14,394 nucleotides of DNA from Pseudomonadota bacterium. Its GTDB lineage: Bacteria; Pseudomonadota; Gammaproteobacteria; Xanthomonadales; Xanthomonadaceae. Shown in pieces: positions 7,007-13,495 of this stretch. A program made the position numbers and the translations under genes. The notes below the pieces were generated by a model. It saw only the letters and a program-made list of their open reading frames with translations. It was not told the origin of the DNA and did not search any database. Positions within the stretch are counted from its first letter, which is position 1. Each line of letters opens with the position of its first letter. The stretch spans positions 1 to 14,394 of the forward strand of contig JAFAFY010000077.1 of NCBI GenBank assembly GCA_023423235.1. The letters run 5' to 3'.

Positions 7007-8290
7007 TCAGCGGTCCGACACGCGTCCGCGCCGCGCCGACATGCGCTCGCGCCAGCGTCGCCAGGCGCCTGGCGGCGCATCGGGATGCGGGCGCGGTTCG
7101 CCGGGGGCGACCGGCAGGCCCACGTCGGGACGACGCAGCACGATCCAGAACGCGATCAGCAGGCCCGCGACGACCAGCGCGGCGCCCACGGTGCCGATCT
7201 CGCGCAGGGCCACGCGTTCGATGACCTGGCTGCCCAGCAATGCGCCGCCGCCGATGCCCACGTTGTAGATCGCCGAATAGATGGCCATCGCCACGTCGGT
7301 CGCCTCGGGGGCGCGTTCGAGCACGCGCGCCTGCATCGCCAGGCCGAACACCAGGATCGCCGGCCCCCACAGGCCGCACAGCGCGATCATCGTCCAGTGC
7401 TGGTGGCTGGCCGCGGTCAACAGCATCAGGCTCAGCGCGACCAGGGCGATCGCGCCGACGAAGATCGGGTTGGAGTGGCGCGCGTACCAGCGGCTGAACA
7501 GCAGCGCGCCGGGGATGCCCATGCCGCCGAACACCAGCAGCAGTACGGTGGTGTCCCTGGGCGAGAGGCCGGCCACGGTCTGGGCGTAGGGTTCGATGTA
7601 GCTGTAGGCGGTGAAGTGCCCCGTCACCACGGCGATGGTGAGCAGGTACAGCGCCACCAGCACCTTGCGCCGGAACAGCAGCGGCAGGCTGGCCAGCGAG
7701 CCGACGTTCTGCGACGGCAGGTGCGGCAGCAGCAGGCGCAGCGCCACCATCACCAGCGCTGCCACCCCGCCGATGCACAGGAACGTGATGCGCCAGCCGA
7801 TCAGGTCGCCGATCACCCGGCCGGTCGGGATGCCCAGCACCATTGCGATCGAGGTGCCTGCCGCCAGCAGGCCCAGCGCCTGCGCCTGCTTGCCGGGCGG
7901 CGCGATGCGCACCGCCAGCGAGGCGGTGATCGACCAGAACACCGCATGCGAGAACGCGATGCCGATGCGCCCGGCCACCAGCACGCCGAAGCTCTGCGCG
8001 GTGCCGCAGACCACGTGCGCGGTGATGAACAGCAGCAGCGTGCCCATCAGCAGGCGCCGGCGTTCGATCCGGCGCGTGAGCAGCATGAACGGCAGCGAGA
8101 CCAGCGCGACCACCCAGGCGTAGATCGTCAGCATCAGCCCCACGCGGGTGACCGGCATGTCGAAGCTCTTGCCGATGTCGCTCAGCAATCCGACCGGCAC
8201 GAACTCGCTGGTGTTGAAGACGAAGGCCGCCAGCGCCAGCGCATACACACCGCTCCATGCGCGCCGGTTCGAAGGGACGGGTTGCGACAT
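7007..8290 (-). CDS. sotB: SotB-type sugar efflux transporter (major facilitator superfamily)
   Basis: This 427-residue integral inner-membrane protein has the 12 hydrophobic segments of an MFS drug:H+ antiporter-1 type carrier. It follows the Escherichia coli SotB (YdeA) sequence closely in recognisable blocks: FNTSEFVPVGLLSDI, MLTIYAWVVALVSLPFML, HAVFWSITASLAVRIAP, GKQAQALGLLA, TAYSYIEPYAQ and ATDVAMAIYSAIYNVGIG. SotB exports arabinose and some other sugars or sugar analogues in exchange for protons. The C terminus carries an extra cytoplasmic Pro/Arg-rich tail of about 40 residues. The start at 8290 (MSQPVPSNRR) is where similarity begins; a 15-codon extension to 8335 lacks similarity. It lies downstream of the GST gene on the same strand, 208 bp away, so it may have its own promoter. 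It is convergent with the ankyrin gene. Confidence 0.9.
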   Translation of the reverse strand: MSQPVPSNRRAWSGVYALALAAFVFNTSEFVPVGLLSDIGKSFDMPVTRVGLMLTIYAWVVALVSLPFMLLTRRIERRRLLMGTLLLFITAHVVCGTAQSFGVLVAGRIGIAFSHAVFWSITASLAVRIAPPGKQAQALGLLAAGTSIAMVLGIPTGRVIGDLIGWRITFLCIGGVAALVMVALRLLLPHLPSQNVGSLASLPLLFRRKVLVALYLLTIAVVTGHFTAYSYIEPYAQTVAGLSPRDTTVLLLVFGGMGIPGALLFSRWYARHSNPIFVGAIALVALSLMLLTAASHQHWTMIALCGLWGPAILVFGLAMQARVLERAPEATDVAMAIYSAIYNVGIGGGALLGSQVIERVALREIGTVGAALVVAGLLIAFWIVLRRPDVGLPVAPGEPRPHPDAPPGAWRRWRERMSARRGRVSDR

Positions 8291-8436
8291 GCCGGATGCC
8301 TTGTACTGGAGCGGATGGAAAGGGAGGCGCCGCACGGCGCAGGCCGGGGCACCTGGCCGCCGGGCCGATGTAGCCCTGCAACCCTCTCGCGGCCTGCTGG
8401 CCGGCAGCTGCGGTGGCCTGCGCGGCGACCGCGCGG

Positions 8437-8445
8437 ATTATCGCA
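8437..8445 (-). promoter_or_regulatory. Candidate extended -10 promoter for sotB
   Basis: Read on the minus strand, TGCGATAAT fits the extended -10 form TGn-TATAAT with one mismatch. It lies about 147 bp upstream of the sotB start, in the gap after the GST gene. No good -35 box is visible. It is one of few AT-rich hexamers in this gap, so a separate sotB promoter is plausible but unproven. Confidence 0.3.
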
Positions 8446-8498
8446 GAGCCGCGCCGGGGCGCCAGGTGAAGCGGCCTGCGATGCGTTGCCGGCAGGCG

Positions 8499-9188
8499 CT
8501 AGCGTTGTCCGAACAGGATCTTCCGTTCCGCCTCGCTGATCGGCTTGCCGGCATCGGGATTGACCTGTTTCGCGAGCGCGTACGCGCGCTGCGTCGCCGG
8601 GCGCGCGGCAATGCTCGCGTGCCAGCGCTGGACCTCGGCATAGGGCGTCATGTCGATCGGCGCGCTGTCGTAGACACCGATCCACGGATAGGCGGCCATG
8701 TCGGCGATCGAGTAGTCGTCGCCCGCCAGGTAGGCGCGGCCCTTGAGCTGGGTGTCGAGCACGCGCAGCAGGCGATGGGTCTCATTGGTGTAGCGCTCGA
8801 TCGCGTAGGGAATCTTTTCCGGCGCGTAGACGTTGAAGTGGCCGTACTGGCCGCTCATCGGGCCGAGCCCGGCCATCTGCCAGAACAGCCACTCGAAGGT
8901 CAGCATGCGCACGCGCGGGTCGGCGTCGAGGAAGCGGCCGGTCTTGTCGGCCAAGTACAGCAGGATCGCGCCCGATTCGAACAGCGGCACCGGCTCGCCG
9001 CCATCAGTGGGCGCGTGGTCGACGATCGCCGGGATCTTGTTGTTGGGCGAGATCGCCAGGTACTCGGGCCGGAACTGCTCGCCCTTGCCGATGTCGACCG
9101 GACGCAGGCGATAGTCGAGCCCGGTTTCCTCCAGGAACAACGAGACCTTGTGGCCGTTGGGCGTGGGCCAGTAGTAGAAGTCGATCAT
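8499..9188 (-). CDS. yfcG: YfcG-type (Nu-class) glutathione S-transferase / disulfide-bond oxidoreductase
   Basis: This 229-residue cytosolic protein has an N-terminal thioredoxin-like GST domain (residues about 1-85) and a C-terminal all-alpha domain (about 90-205). The N terminus MIDFYYWPTPNGHK is very close to E. coli YfcG, including Thr9 and Asn11, which contact glutathione there. NNKIPAIVDHAP and FESGAILLYLA form the glutathione-binding edge, and GLGPM..Q and YSIADMAAYPW match the second domain. The protein contains no cysteine, consistent with YfcG, which acts as a GSSG-dependent disulfide reductase without an active-site thiol. The start at 9188 matches the family N terminus although no strong ribosome site is visible. 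It sits between the GH3 glucosidase gene (146 bp upstream) and sotB. No specific link to sugar metabolism is evident. Confidence 0.92.
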   Translation of the reverse strand: MIDFYYWPTPNGHKVSLFLEETGLDYRLRPVDIGKGEQFRPEYLAISPNNKIPAIVDHAPTDGGEPVPLFESGAILLYLADKTGRFLDADPRVRMLTFEWLFWQMAGLGPMSGQYGHFNVYAPEKIPYAIERYTNETHRLLRVLDTQLKGRAYLAGDDYSIADMAAYPWIGVYDSAPIDMTPYAEVQRWHASIAARPATQRAYALAKQVNPDAGKPISEAERKILFGQR

Positions 9189-9282
9189 GGCGCAGGCGTC
9201 CGCGGTGGCTGGCCGGCCAGTCTAGGCCGCGTAGCGCGGCGCGCGCGGCGGCGTGGCCGGACACTGCGTTGCACGGCCGCAG

Positions 9283-9297
9283 GCCGGCAATGCCGGC
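9283..9297. other. Hairpin-forming repeat downstream of the glucosidase gene
   Basis: GCCGGC-AAT-GCCGGC forms a six-bp stem with a three-base loop about 38 bases past the glucosidase stop codon on the minus strand. No T-tract follows, so it is at best a weak or Rho-assisted terminator or mRNA 3' stabiliser. Confidence 0.25.
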
Positions 9298-9334
9298 GCC
9301 GCCCCGGGCAGGACGGCGCCCGGCAAGGCGCGGC

Positions 9335-11959
9335 TTACTGCGCCTTGCACGCCAGCCGATGCGCGGCCTCGGTACCGATGCGCACGTCGGCCAGGCCCAG
9401 CGTCAGGCCGGCGGGGGCGCGCAGCGCGAACGGCGTCTGCACGCGCGCGGGGTCGAGGCCGGCTGCGGCCAGGCACTTCAGCGGCACGCCGGCGGTGACC
9501 CATTCGCCGCGCGGCAGCGTCGCCAGCCAGGGGCCGATGGCCAGCTCGCCCGCGCAGCCTTCGCCGCAGCCGGCGGAAAGCAGCACGTCGCCGCTGCCCG
9601 GCAGTGCGTCGACCCGCAGCGTCGCCACCAGCAGGGCGTCGCCGTTGCTTTCGCGGTGCAGGTCGATCGCCGAGGGCGACAGCAGCTCGGCGCGGGCATC
9701 GCCGGTCCAGGTCAGCAGGCGCGCGCCTTCCTGGGTCAGGTGGTCGACGCCGGCCAGGGTCAGCGTGCCGTCGGGCGTGGCGACGCGGGCGTGCAACGCA
9801 TCGGCACCTTCGCCGTTGGCGCCGGTCAGCACCAGGCGCAGGCCGGGGCCGGGAATGCCCTGGGCGAAGAACACGCCGGCCGTGCCGTCGTCGGCGCTGA
9901 TGCCCGGGTCTTCCGGCAGCGCGGCGAGGTTGCCGTCGTCGGCGTAGGTCAGGCCGTGGCCGAATGCGAACAGCGGGTCGTAGTCCGCCTGGCCGACGTT
10001 GTTGGCGTACTGGTCGGCGCGGCGCGGCCAGGAGAAGCCGAGCTTGCCCTTGAAGTCGTGCTGCGGCTTGCCATCGGCGCCGCGCAGCAGCACGTCGGCG
10101 ATGCCGGCGCCTTCGCCGCCCGGCAGCCACGCAGCGACGAAGGCGTCGCTGGCGTTGAGCTCGCGGTTCATCCACAGCGGGCGGCCGCTGAGGAACACCG
10201 CGACCACCGGGATGCCGTCGGCCTTGAGCTTGCGGATCAATGCCAGGTCACTGTCGTCGCCGGGCTTGTACAGCAGGTTCGGCAGGTCGCCGAGGAACTC
10301 CGCATAGGGGTCCTCGCCGAACACGACGATCGCCACGTCGGGCTTCTGCCGGTAGGCGCCATCGACTGCGAGCTCGGCATTGCCGCCGGCCGCGCGCACC
10401 TGCGCCTGCAGGCCCTCCCAGATGGTGTCGGCGTTGGGATAGTCGGCGCGCGTGGTGCCGGTGCCCTGCCAGTTCAGCGTCCAGCCGCCGGACTGCTTGC
10501 CCATGTCGTTGGCGCCATCGCCGGCGACCAGCACGCGCTGGTTCGCCGCCAGCGGCAGCAGGCCACCCTGGTTCTTCAGCAGCACCAGCGATTCGCGCAC
10601 GGCCTGGCGCGCGACGGCGCGGTGTTCGGCCGCGCCGAGCAGTTCGAACTTGCCGCCCAGCGCGCGCTGCGACGGCCTGGGCGCGTCGAACAGGCCCATG
10701 CGGAACTTCACCCGCAGGATGCGGCGCACGGCATCGTCGAGCCGCGCCATCGGGATCTCGCCCGACTGCACATGCGCCAGCGTGCTTTCGTACAGGCCCT
10801 TCCAGCTGTCGGGCGCCATTGCCAGGTCGAGGCCGGCATTGAACGTCGCCGCGCAGTCGGTGTTGCTGCAGCCGGGAATCTGGCCGTGGCCGTTCCAGTC
10901 GCCGACGATCAGGCCACCGAAGTGCATGCGGTCCTTGAGCACGTCGGTCAGCAGGCCCTTGTGGCCGTGCAGCTTCTCGCCGTTGAAGCTGTTGAACGAG
11001 GCCATCACGCCCTGCGCGCCGGCGGCGATCGCCGGCGGATAGCCGGCGCCGTGGATGTCGCGCAGTTCGGTTTCGCTGATGCGCGTATCGCCCTGGTCCT
11101 TGCCGCCGGTGGTGCCGCCGTCGCCGAGGAAATGCTTGACCGAACTCATCACCCGGGTTTCGCCGAGGAAGTCGTCGTCGCCCGGCTTGCCCTGCAGGCC
11201 CTCGACGAAGGCGCCGGCGTACTGGGCGACCAGTTCGGGATTTTCCGAGTAGCCCTCGTAGCCGCGACCCCAGCGGTCGTCGCGCGGCACCGCGACGGTC
11301 GGCGCGAAGGTCCACTCCATGCCGGTGGTGCGGGTCTCGATGGCGGTGATGCGCGCGATCTCGCGGATCAGTTCCACATTGCGCGTCGCGCCCAGGCCGA
11401 CGTTGTGCGGGAACAGCGTCGCGCCGACCACGTTGCTCTGGCCGTGCATTGCGTCGATGCCCCACAGCACCGGGATCGCCTTGCCGCCGCCGCGGGTGTC
11501 CATCGACGCTTCCCAGTATTCGTCGGCCAGCGCCAGCCATTCCTTGGGCGCAGCGTTGTAGCGCCCGCCCGGGTCGGAATTGCCGCCGGCCAGGATCGAG
11601 CCGAGCCGGTACTTGCGTACGTCGTCGGGCGTCATGAAGGCGATGTCGCCCTGGATGATCTGGCCGACCTTCTCCTCGACCGTCATCGAGGCCAGCAGGG
11701 CTTCGACGCGCTGCTCCAGCGCGGGGTCATCGGCGAACGGCCAGGCCGGTTGCGGCCAGTTGGCCGGGTCCACCTCCGGGCCGGGCGCCGCGCTGCCTTG
11801 CGCGTCGGGCGCTGCGGTTGCGGGGGGCGCCGCGGCATCGTCGCGCGCGCAGGCGGTCATGCCGATCACCAACGCCAGCAGCGACGGCAGCAGGGCGCGG
11901 TGCGTGCGGACGGACGCGGAAGCGGGAAGGCGTGCGGTCTTGCGCGAGGCGGTGTTCAT
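9335..11959 (-). CDS. Glycoside hydrolase family 3 exo-beta-glucosidase, ExoP/CelD type, lipoprotein
   Basis: This 874-residue enzyme starts with a basic N terminus, a hydrophobic segment and a lipobox-like MTAC (Cys37), then a Pro/Ala linker, pointing to a lipoprotein facing the periplasm or cell surface. The GH3 barrel spans about residues 75-420. It includes GIDAMHGQ, KHFLGDGGTTGGKDQGD and the nucleophile Asp354 in GLIVGDWNGHG. The second alpha/beta domain (about 440-670) carries GEDPYAEFLGD, with Glu549/Glu554 in the region of the general acid seen in barley ExoI-like enzymes. The last ~200 residues match the ExoP-type C-terminal beta-sandwich. It should release glucose from the non-reducing ends of beta-glucan or cello-oligosaccharides; linkage preference is unknown. 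The start at 11959 has AGGA (11968-11971) eight bases upstream. It is transcribed away from the lacI gene, with a LacI-type operator in front, so repression relieved by an oligosaccharide is likely. Confidence 0.93.
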   Translation of the reverse strand: MNTASRKTARLPASASVRTHRALLPSLLALVIGMTACARDDAAAPPATAAPDAQGSAAPGPEVDPANWPQPAWPFADDPALEQRVEALLASMTVEEKVGQIIQGDIAFMTPDDVRKYRLGSILAGGNSDPGGRYNAAPKEWLALADEYWEASMDTRGGGKAIPVLWGIDAMHGQSNVVGATLFPHNVGLGATRNVELIREIARITAIETRTTGMEWTFAPTVAVPRDDRWGRGYEGYSENPELVAQYAGAFVEGLQGKPGDDDFLGETRVMSSVKHFLGDGGTTGGKDQGDTRISETELRDIHGAGYPPAIAAGAQGVMASFNSFNGEKLHGHKGLLTDVLKDRMHFGGLIVGDWNGHGQIPGCSNTDCAATFNAGLDLAMAPDSWKGLYESTLAHVQSGEIPMARLDDAVRRILRVKFRMGLFDAPRPSQRALGGKFELLGAAEHRAVARQAVRESLVLLKNQGGLLPLAANQRVLVAGDGANDMGKQSGGWTLNWQGTGTTRADYPNADTIWEGLQAQVRAAGGNAELAVDGAYRQKPDVAIVVFGEDPYAEFLGDLPNLLYKPGDDSDLALIRKLKADGIPVVAVFLSGRPLWMNRELNASDAFVAAWLPGGEGAGIADVLLRGADGKPQHDFKGKLGFSWPRRADQYANNVGQADYDPLFAFGHGLTYADDGNLAALPEDPGISADDGTAGVFFAQGIPGPGLRLVLTGANGEGADALHARVATPDGTLTLAGVDHLTQEGARLLTWTGDARAELLSPSAIDLHRESNGDALLVATLRVDALPGSGDVLLSAGCGEGCAGELAIGPWLATLPRGEWVTAGVPLKCLAAAGLDPARVQTPFALRAPAGLTLGLADVRIGTEAAHRLACKAQ

Positions 11960-12016
11960 CGGGAGTTTCCTGGCGAGGCACCGGCAACGCCGGTGGAATC
12001 GGGGGACGGTGCGAGG

Positions 12017-12036
12017 TCCATGCGCGGACGCATGGA
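12017..12036 (-). promoter_or_regulatory. Perfect hairpin in the glucosidase 5' leader
   Basis: On the minus strand TCCATGCG-TCCG-CGCATGGA forms an eight-bp perfect stem closed by a UNCG-type tetraloop sequence. It lies 58-77 bases upstream of the glucosidase start and abuts the operator, so it would be near the 5' end of the transcript if the predicted start site is right. It could stabilise the mRNA or form part of a protein-binding site. Confidence 0.35.
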
Positions 12037-12050
12037 TGACAGCGTTGTCA
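12037..12050. promoter_or_regulatory. LacI-family operator in front of the glucosidase gene
   Basis: TGACAGCGTTGTCA is a 14-bp palindrome with one mismatched pair and a central CG, the form typical of LacI-family operators. It lies 78 bp upstream of the glucosidase start and about 278 bp upstream of the divergent lacI-type gene. It starts nine bases downstream of a candidate -10 box, a position where a bound repressor would block transcription of the glucosidase gene. The regulator is inferred to be the adjacent LacI protein. Confidence 0.65.
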
Positions 12051-12059
12051 GGCGTCGGC

Positions 12060-12065
12060 AGAATA
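12060..12065 (-). promoter_or_regulatory. Candidate -10 box of the glucosidase promoter
   Basis: The minus-strand hexamer TATTCT is the best -10-like element upstream of the glucosidase gene in otherwise GC-rich DNA. Transcription would start around 12052, right at the operator. No clear -35 element is found at 16-18 bases, so activation help or a weak promoter is possible. Confidence 0.35.
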
Positions 12066-12193
12066 GCGTGCACGCGGCGCCAAGGCTTGCTGCAGGGCCG
12101 CATCGATGGCGGCCGCGGGAAACCACAGCGCCGCGCCGGCGGTCGCGCGTGCACCGCGGCGTGCGACGATGGCACGGGGAGGGCAGGATGCAA

Positions 12194-12207
12194 GCAATCG
12201 TCATTGC
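12194..12207. promoter_or_regulatory. Inverted repeat GCAAT-4-ATTGC upstream of lacI
   Basis: GCAAT-CGTC-ATTGC is a perfect five-bp inverted repeat 121-134 bases before the lacI start. It shares its half-site with a second inverted repeat about 50 bp downstream, so the pair could be a regulator-binding site for lacI itself. Function is inferred only from the repetition. Confidence 0.3.
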
Positions 12208-12243
12208 GGCCATGGCCGCGCACCATCGACTCGGCAAGCGGCG

Positions 12244-12258
12244 CATTGCGGCGCAATG
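12244..12258. promoter_or_regulatory. Perfect inverted repeat CATTGCG-G-CGCAATG upstream of lacI
   Basis: This 15-base perfect palindrome with a single central base lies 70-84 bases before the lacI start. Its ATTGC/GCAAT half-sites are the same as in the repeat at 12194-12207, and the two centres are about 50 bp apart, close to five helical turns. It is a candidate operator. The remainder of the 368-bp glucosidase-lacI gap shows no coding sequence, apart from a GCGGCCATGGCCGC palindrome at 12206-12219. Confidence 0.35.
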
Positions 12259-12313
12259 GCCGGTTGCATCGGCACGCCAGGCTCCTGCCGCGCGCGGATG
12301 CGATCCCTGTGCC

Positions 12314-12318
12314 AGGAG
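12314..12318 (+). promoter_or_regulatory. Ribosome binding site of the lacI-family gene
   Basis: AGGAG sits nine bases before the ATG at 12328. It fixes this start over the in-frame ATGs upstream (for example 12106), which would add 74 residues unlike any LacI-family N terminus. Confidence 0.7.
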
Positions 12319-12327
12319 ACGCGGCTG

Positions 12328-13353
12328 ATGTCCGCGCCCAACGCCACGCGCGTGCGCATCGAGGACGTGGCCGAGGCGGCCGGCGTCTCGATCAAGACCG
12401 TTTCGCGCGTGCTCAACAACGAGCCCAATGTCTCCGCGCAGACCCGCAGCCGGGTCGAGGCCGCGGTCGCGAAGCTGGACTATCGCCCGCTGGCTTCCGC
12501 GCGCGTGCTGGCCGGGCGCCGCTCCTACCTGGTGGCGATGCTCTACGACAACCCGTCGAGCAACTACCTGATGGAAGTCGAACTGGGCGTGCTCGATACC
12601 TGCCAGGCGCAGCACTACAACCTGATGCTGGCGCCGCTGGTCTACGACGCCAAGGACATCGTGCGCAAGGTGGAATCGCTGGTCGTGCAGTCGCAGCTCG
12701 ACGGCGTGGTGCTGACGCCGCCGATCACCGACGACGCCGCGCTGCTGCGCCGGCTCGATGAGCTCGATGTGCCCTGGGCCAGCATCTCGCCGCAGGAAAA
12801 GCACCGCCGCGTCGGCGTGGTGGTCGACGAGCAGACCGCCGCCAGCGACATGGTCGCGCACCTGGTCGCGCTGGGGCATCGCCGCATCGGCCACATCAAG
12901 GGCCATCCCGCGCATGGCGCCAGCCGCTGGCGCCTGGCCGGCTATCGCGCGGGGCTCAAGCGCGCCGGCATCGCCTATGACCCGACGCTGGTCGTCGCTG
13001 GCGAGTTCTTCTACGACTCGGGATTCGCCGCGGCCAACCGGCTGCTGGACCTGGCGCAGCCGCCGACCGCGATCTTCGCCGCCAACGACGACATGGCCGC
13101 CGGCGCGATCTGTGCGATCTGCGAGCGCGGGCTTTCGGTGCCGCGTGACGTTTCGGTCTGCGGCTTCGACGACACCCCGATCTCGCGCCACATCTACCCG
13201 GCATTGACCACGGTGCGACAGCCGATGCGCGAGATGGGCCGGCTGGCGGCCGCCGAGCTGCTGAAGGTCGTCCGCGAGCGTGGGGCCGGCGGGATCGTCG
13301 AGGTGCCCTATGCGCTCGAGATCCGTCGCTCCACCGGGCCGGCGCCGGGGTAA
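12328..13353 (+). CDS. LacI-family transcriptional regulator, probable repressor of the glucosidase locus
   Basis: This 341-residue protein has the standard LacI layout. A helix-turn-helix at about residues 9-30 (VRIEDVAEAAGVSIKTVSRV) is followed by a hinge helix around residues 50-60 (YRPLASARVLAGRRS), then a periplasmic-binding-protein-like ligand domain from about residue 65 to the end. Typical blocks are DGVVLTPP, LVALGHRRIGHIKG, AIFAANDDMAAGA, VSVCGFDD and LTTVRQP. Ligand-binding proteins of this type sense sugars or nucleosides; the neighbouring GH3 enzyme suggests a glucose-containing oligosaccharide, but the ligand cannot be read off. It is divergent from the glucosidase gene across 368 bp that carries a LacI-type operator, and convergent with the cupin-like gene. 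Autoregulation is possible. Confidence 0.94.
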   Translation: MSAPNATRVRIEDVAEAAGVSIKTVSRVLNNEPNVSAQTRSRVEAAVAKLDYRPLASARVLAGRRSYLVAMLYDNPSSNYLMEVELGVLDTCQAQHYNLMLAPLVYDAKDIVRKVESLVVQSQLDGVVLTPPITDDAALLRRLDELDVPWASISPQEKHRRVGVVVDEQTAASDMVAHLVALGHRRIGHIKGHPAHGASRWRLAGYRAGLKRAGIAYDPTLVVAGEFFYDSGFAAANRLLDLAQPPTAIFAANDDMAAGAICAICERGLSVPRDVSVCGFDDTPISRHIYPALTTVRQPMREMGRLAAAELLKVVRERGAGGIVEVPYALEIRRSTGPAPG

Positions 13354-13391
13354 CAGGCGACGCGCGCCCGCGGCATCGTTGCGCGCAGCCA

Positions 13392-13438
13392 CGCTCCCAT
13401 GTCCGGGCCAATCGTCTGGACCGGCCGCCTTGGGAGCG
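13392..13438. terminator. Inverted repeat between convergent lacI and cupin-like genes
   Basis: The arms CGCTCCCA (13392-13399) and TGGGAGCG (13431-13438) are perfectly complementary over eight bases. A nested GTCC/GGAC pair (13401-13404 and 13418-13421) lies inside. It is in the 135-bp gap between two genes that end toward each other, so a bidirectional 3' end structure is plausible. No T-run flanks it, which argues against a simple intrinsic terminator. Confidence 0.35.
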
Positions 13439-13443
13439 CCCGT

Positions 13444-13495
13444 CTGGAATCGCCCGCCCGGATCACCCGCCCGGATCAGCCGCGCGGATCAGCCA
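13444..13495. repeat. Short tandem repeat, four 13-bp units
   Basis: CCCGGATCACCCG (13457-13469), CCCGGATCAGCCG (13470-13482) and CGCGGATCAGCCA (13483-13495) are adjacent 13-bp units. A more degenerate first unit, CTGGAATCGCCCG, is at 13444-13456. The last unit overlaps the stop codon of the cupin-like gene, so unit gain or loss could shift its C terminus. Confidence 0.6.

Noticed and set aside
8291..8498. Possible riboswitch in the leader of sotB
   Set aside because: No conserved riboswitch core could be recognised by eye; only a candidate extended -10 element was supportable.
6914..8539. A 541-codon open frame on the plus strand
   Set aside because: It is antisense to sotB; the product is a Gln/His/Arg/Asp-rich low-complexity sequence typical of a GC-rich shadow frame.
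12106..12327. A 74-codon N-terminal extension of the LacI protein
   Set aside because: LacI proteins start shortly before the helix-turn-helix, and the ATG at 12328 has a good AGGAG nine bases upstream.
9269..12328. A 1019-codon open frame on the plus strand across the whole glucosidase gene
   Set aside because: It is antisense to a clear GH3 gene; the translation is Arg/Ala/Gly/Val/Gln-rich without domain features. Long antisense frames are expected in DNA of this GC content.
13444..13495. Repeats considered as a CRISPR array
   Set aside because: Units are only 13 bp, directly adjacent with no spacers, and no cas genes are present.
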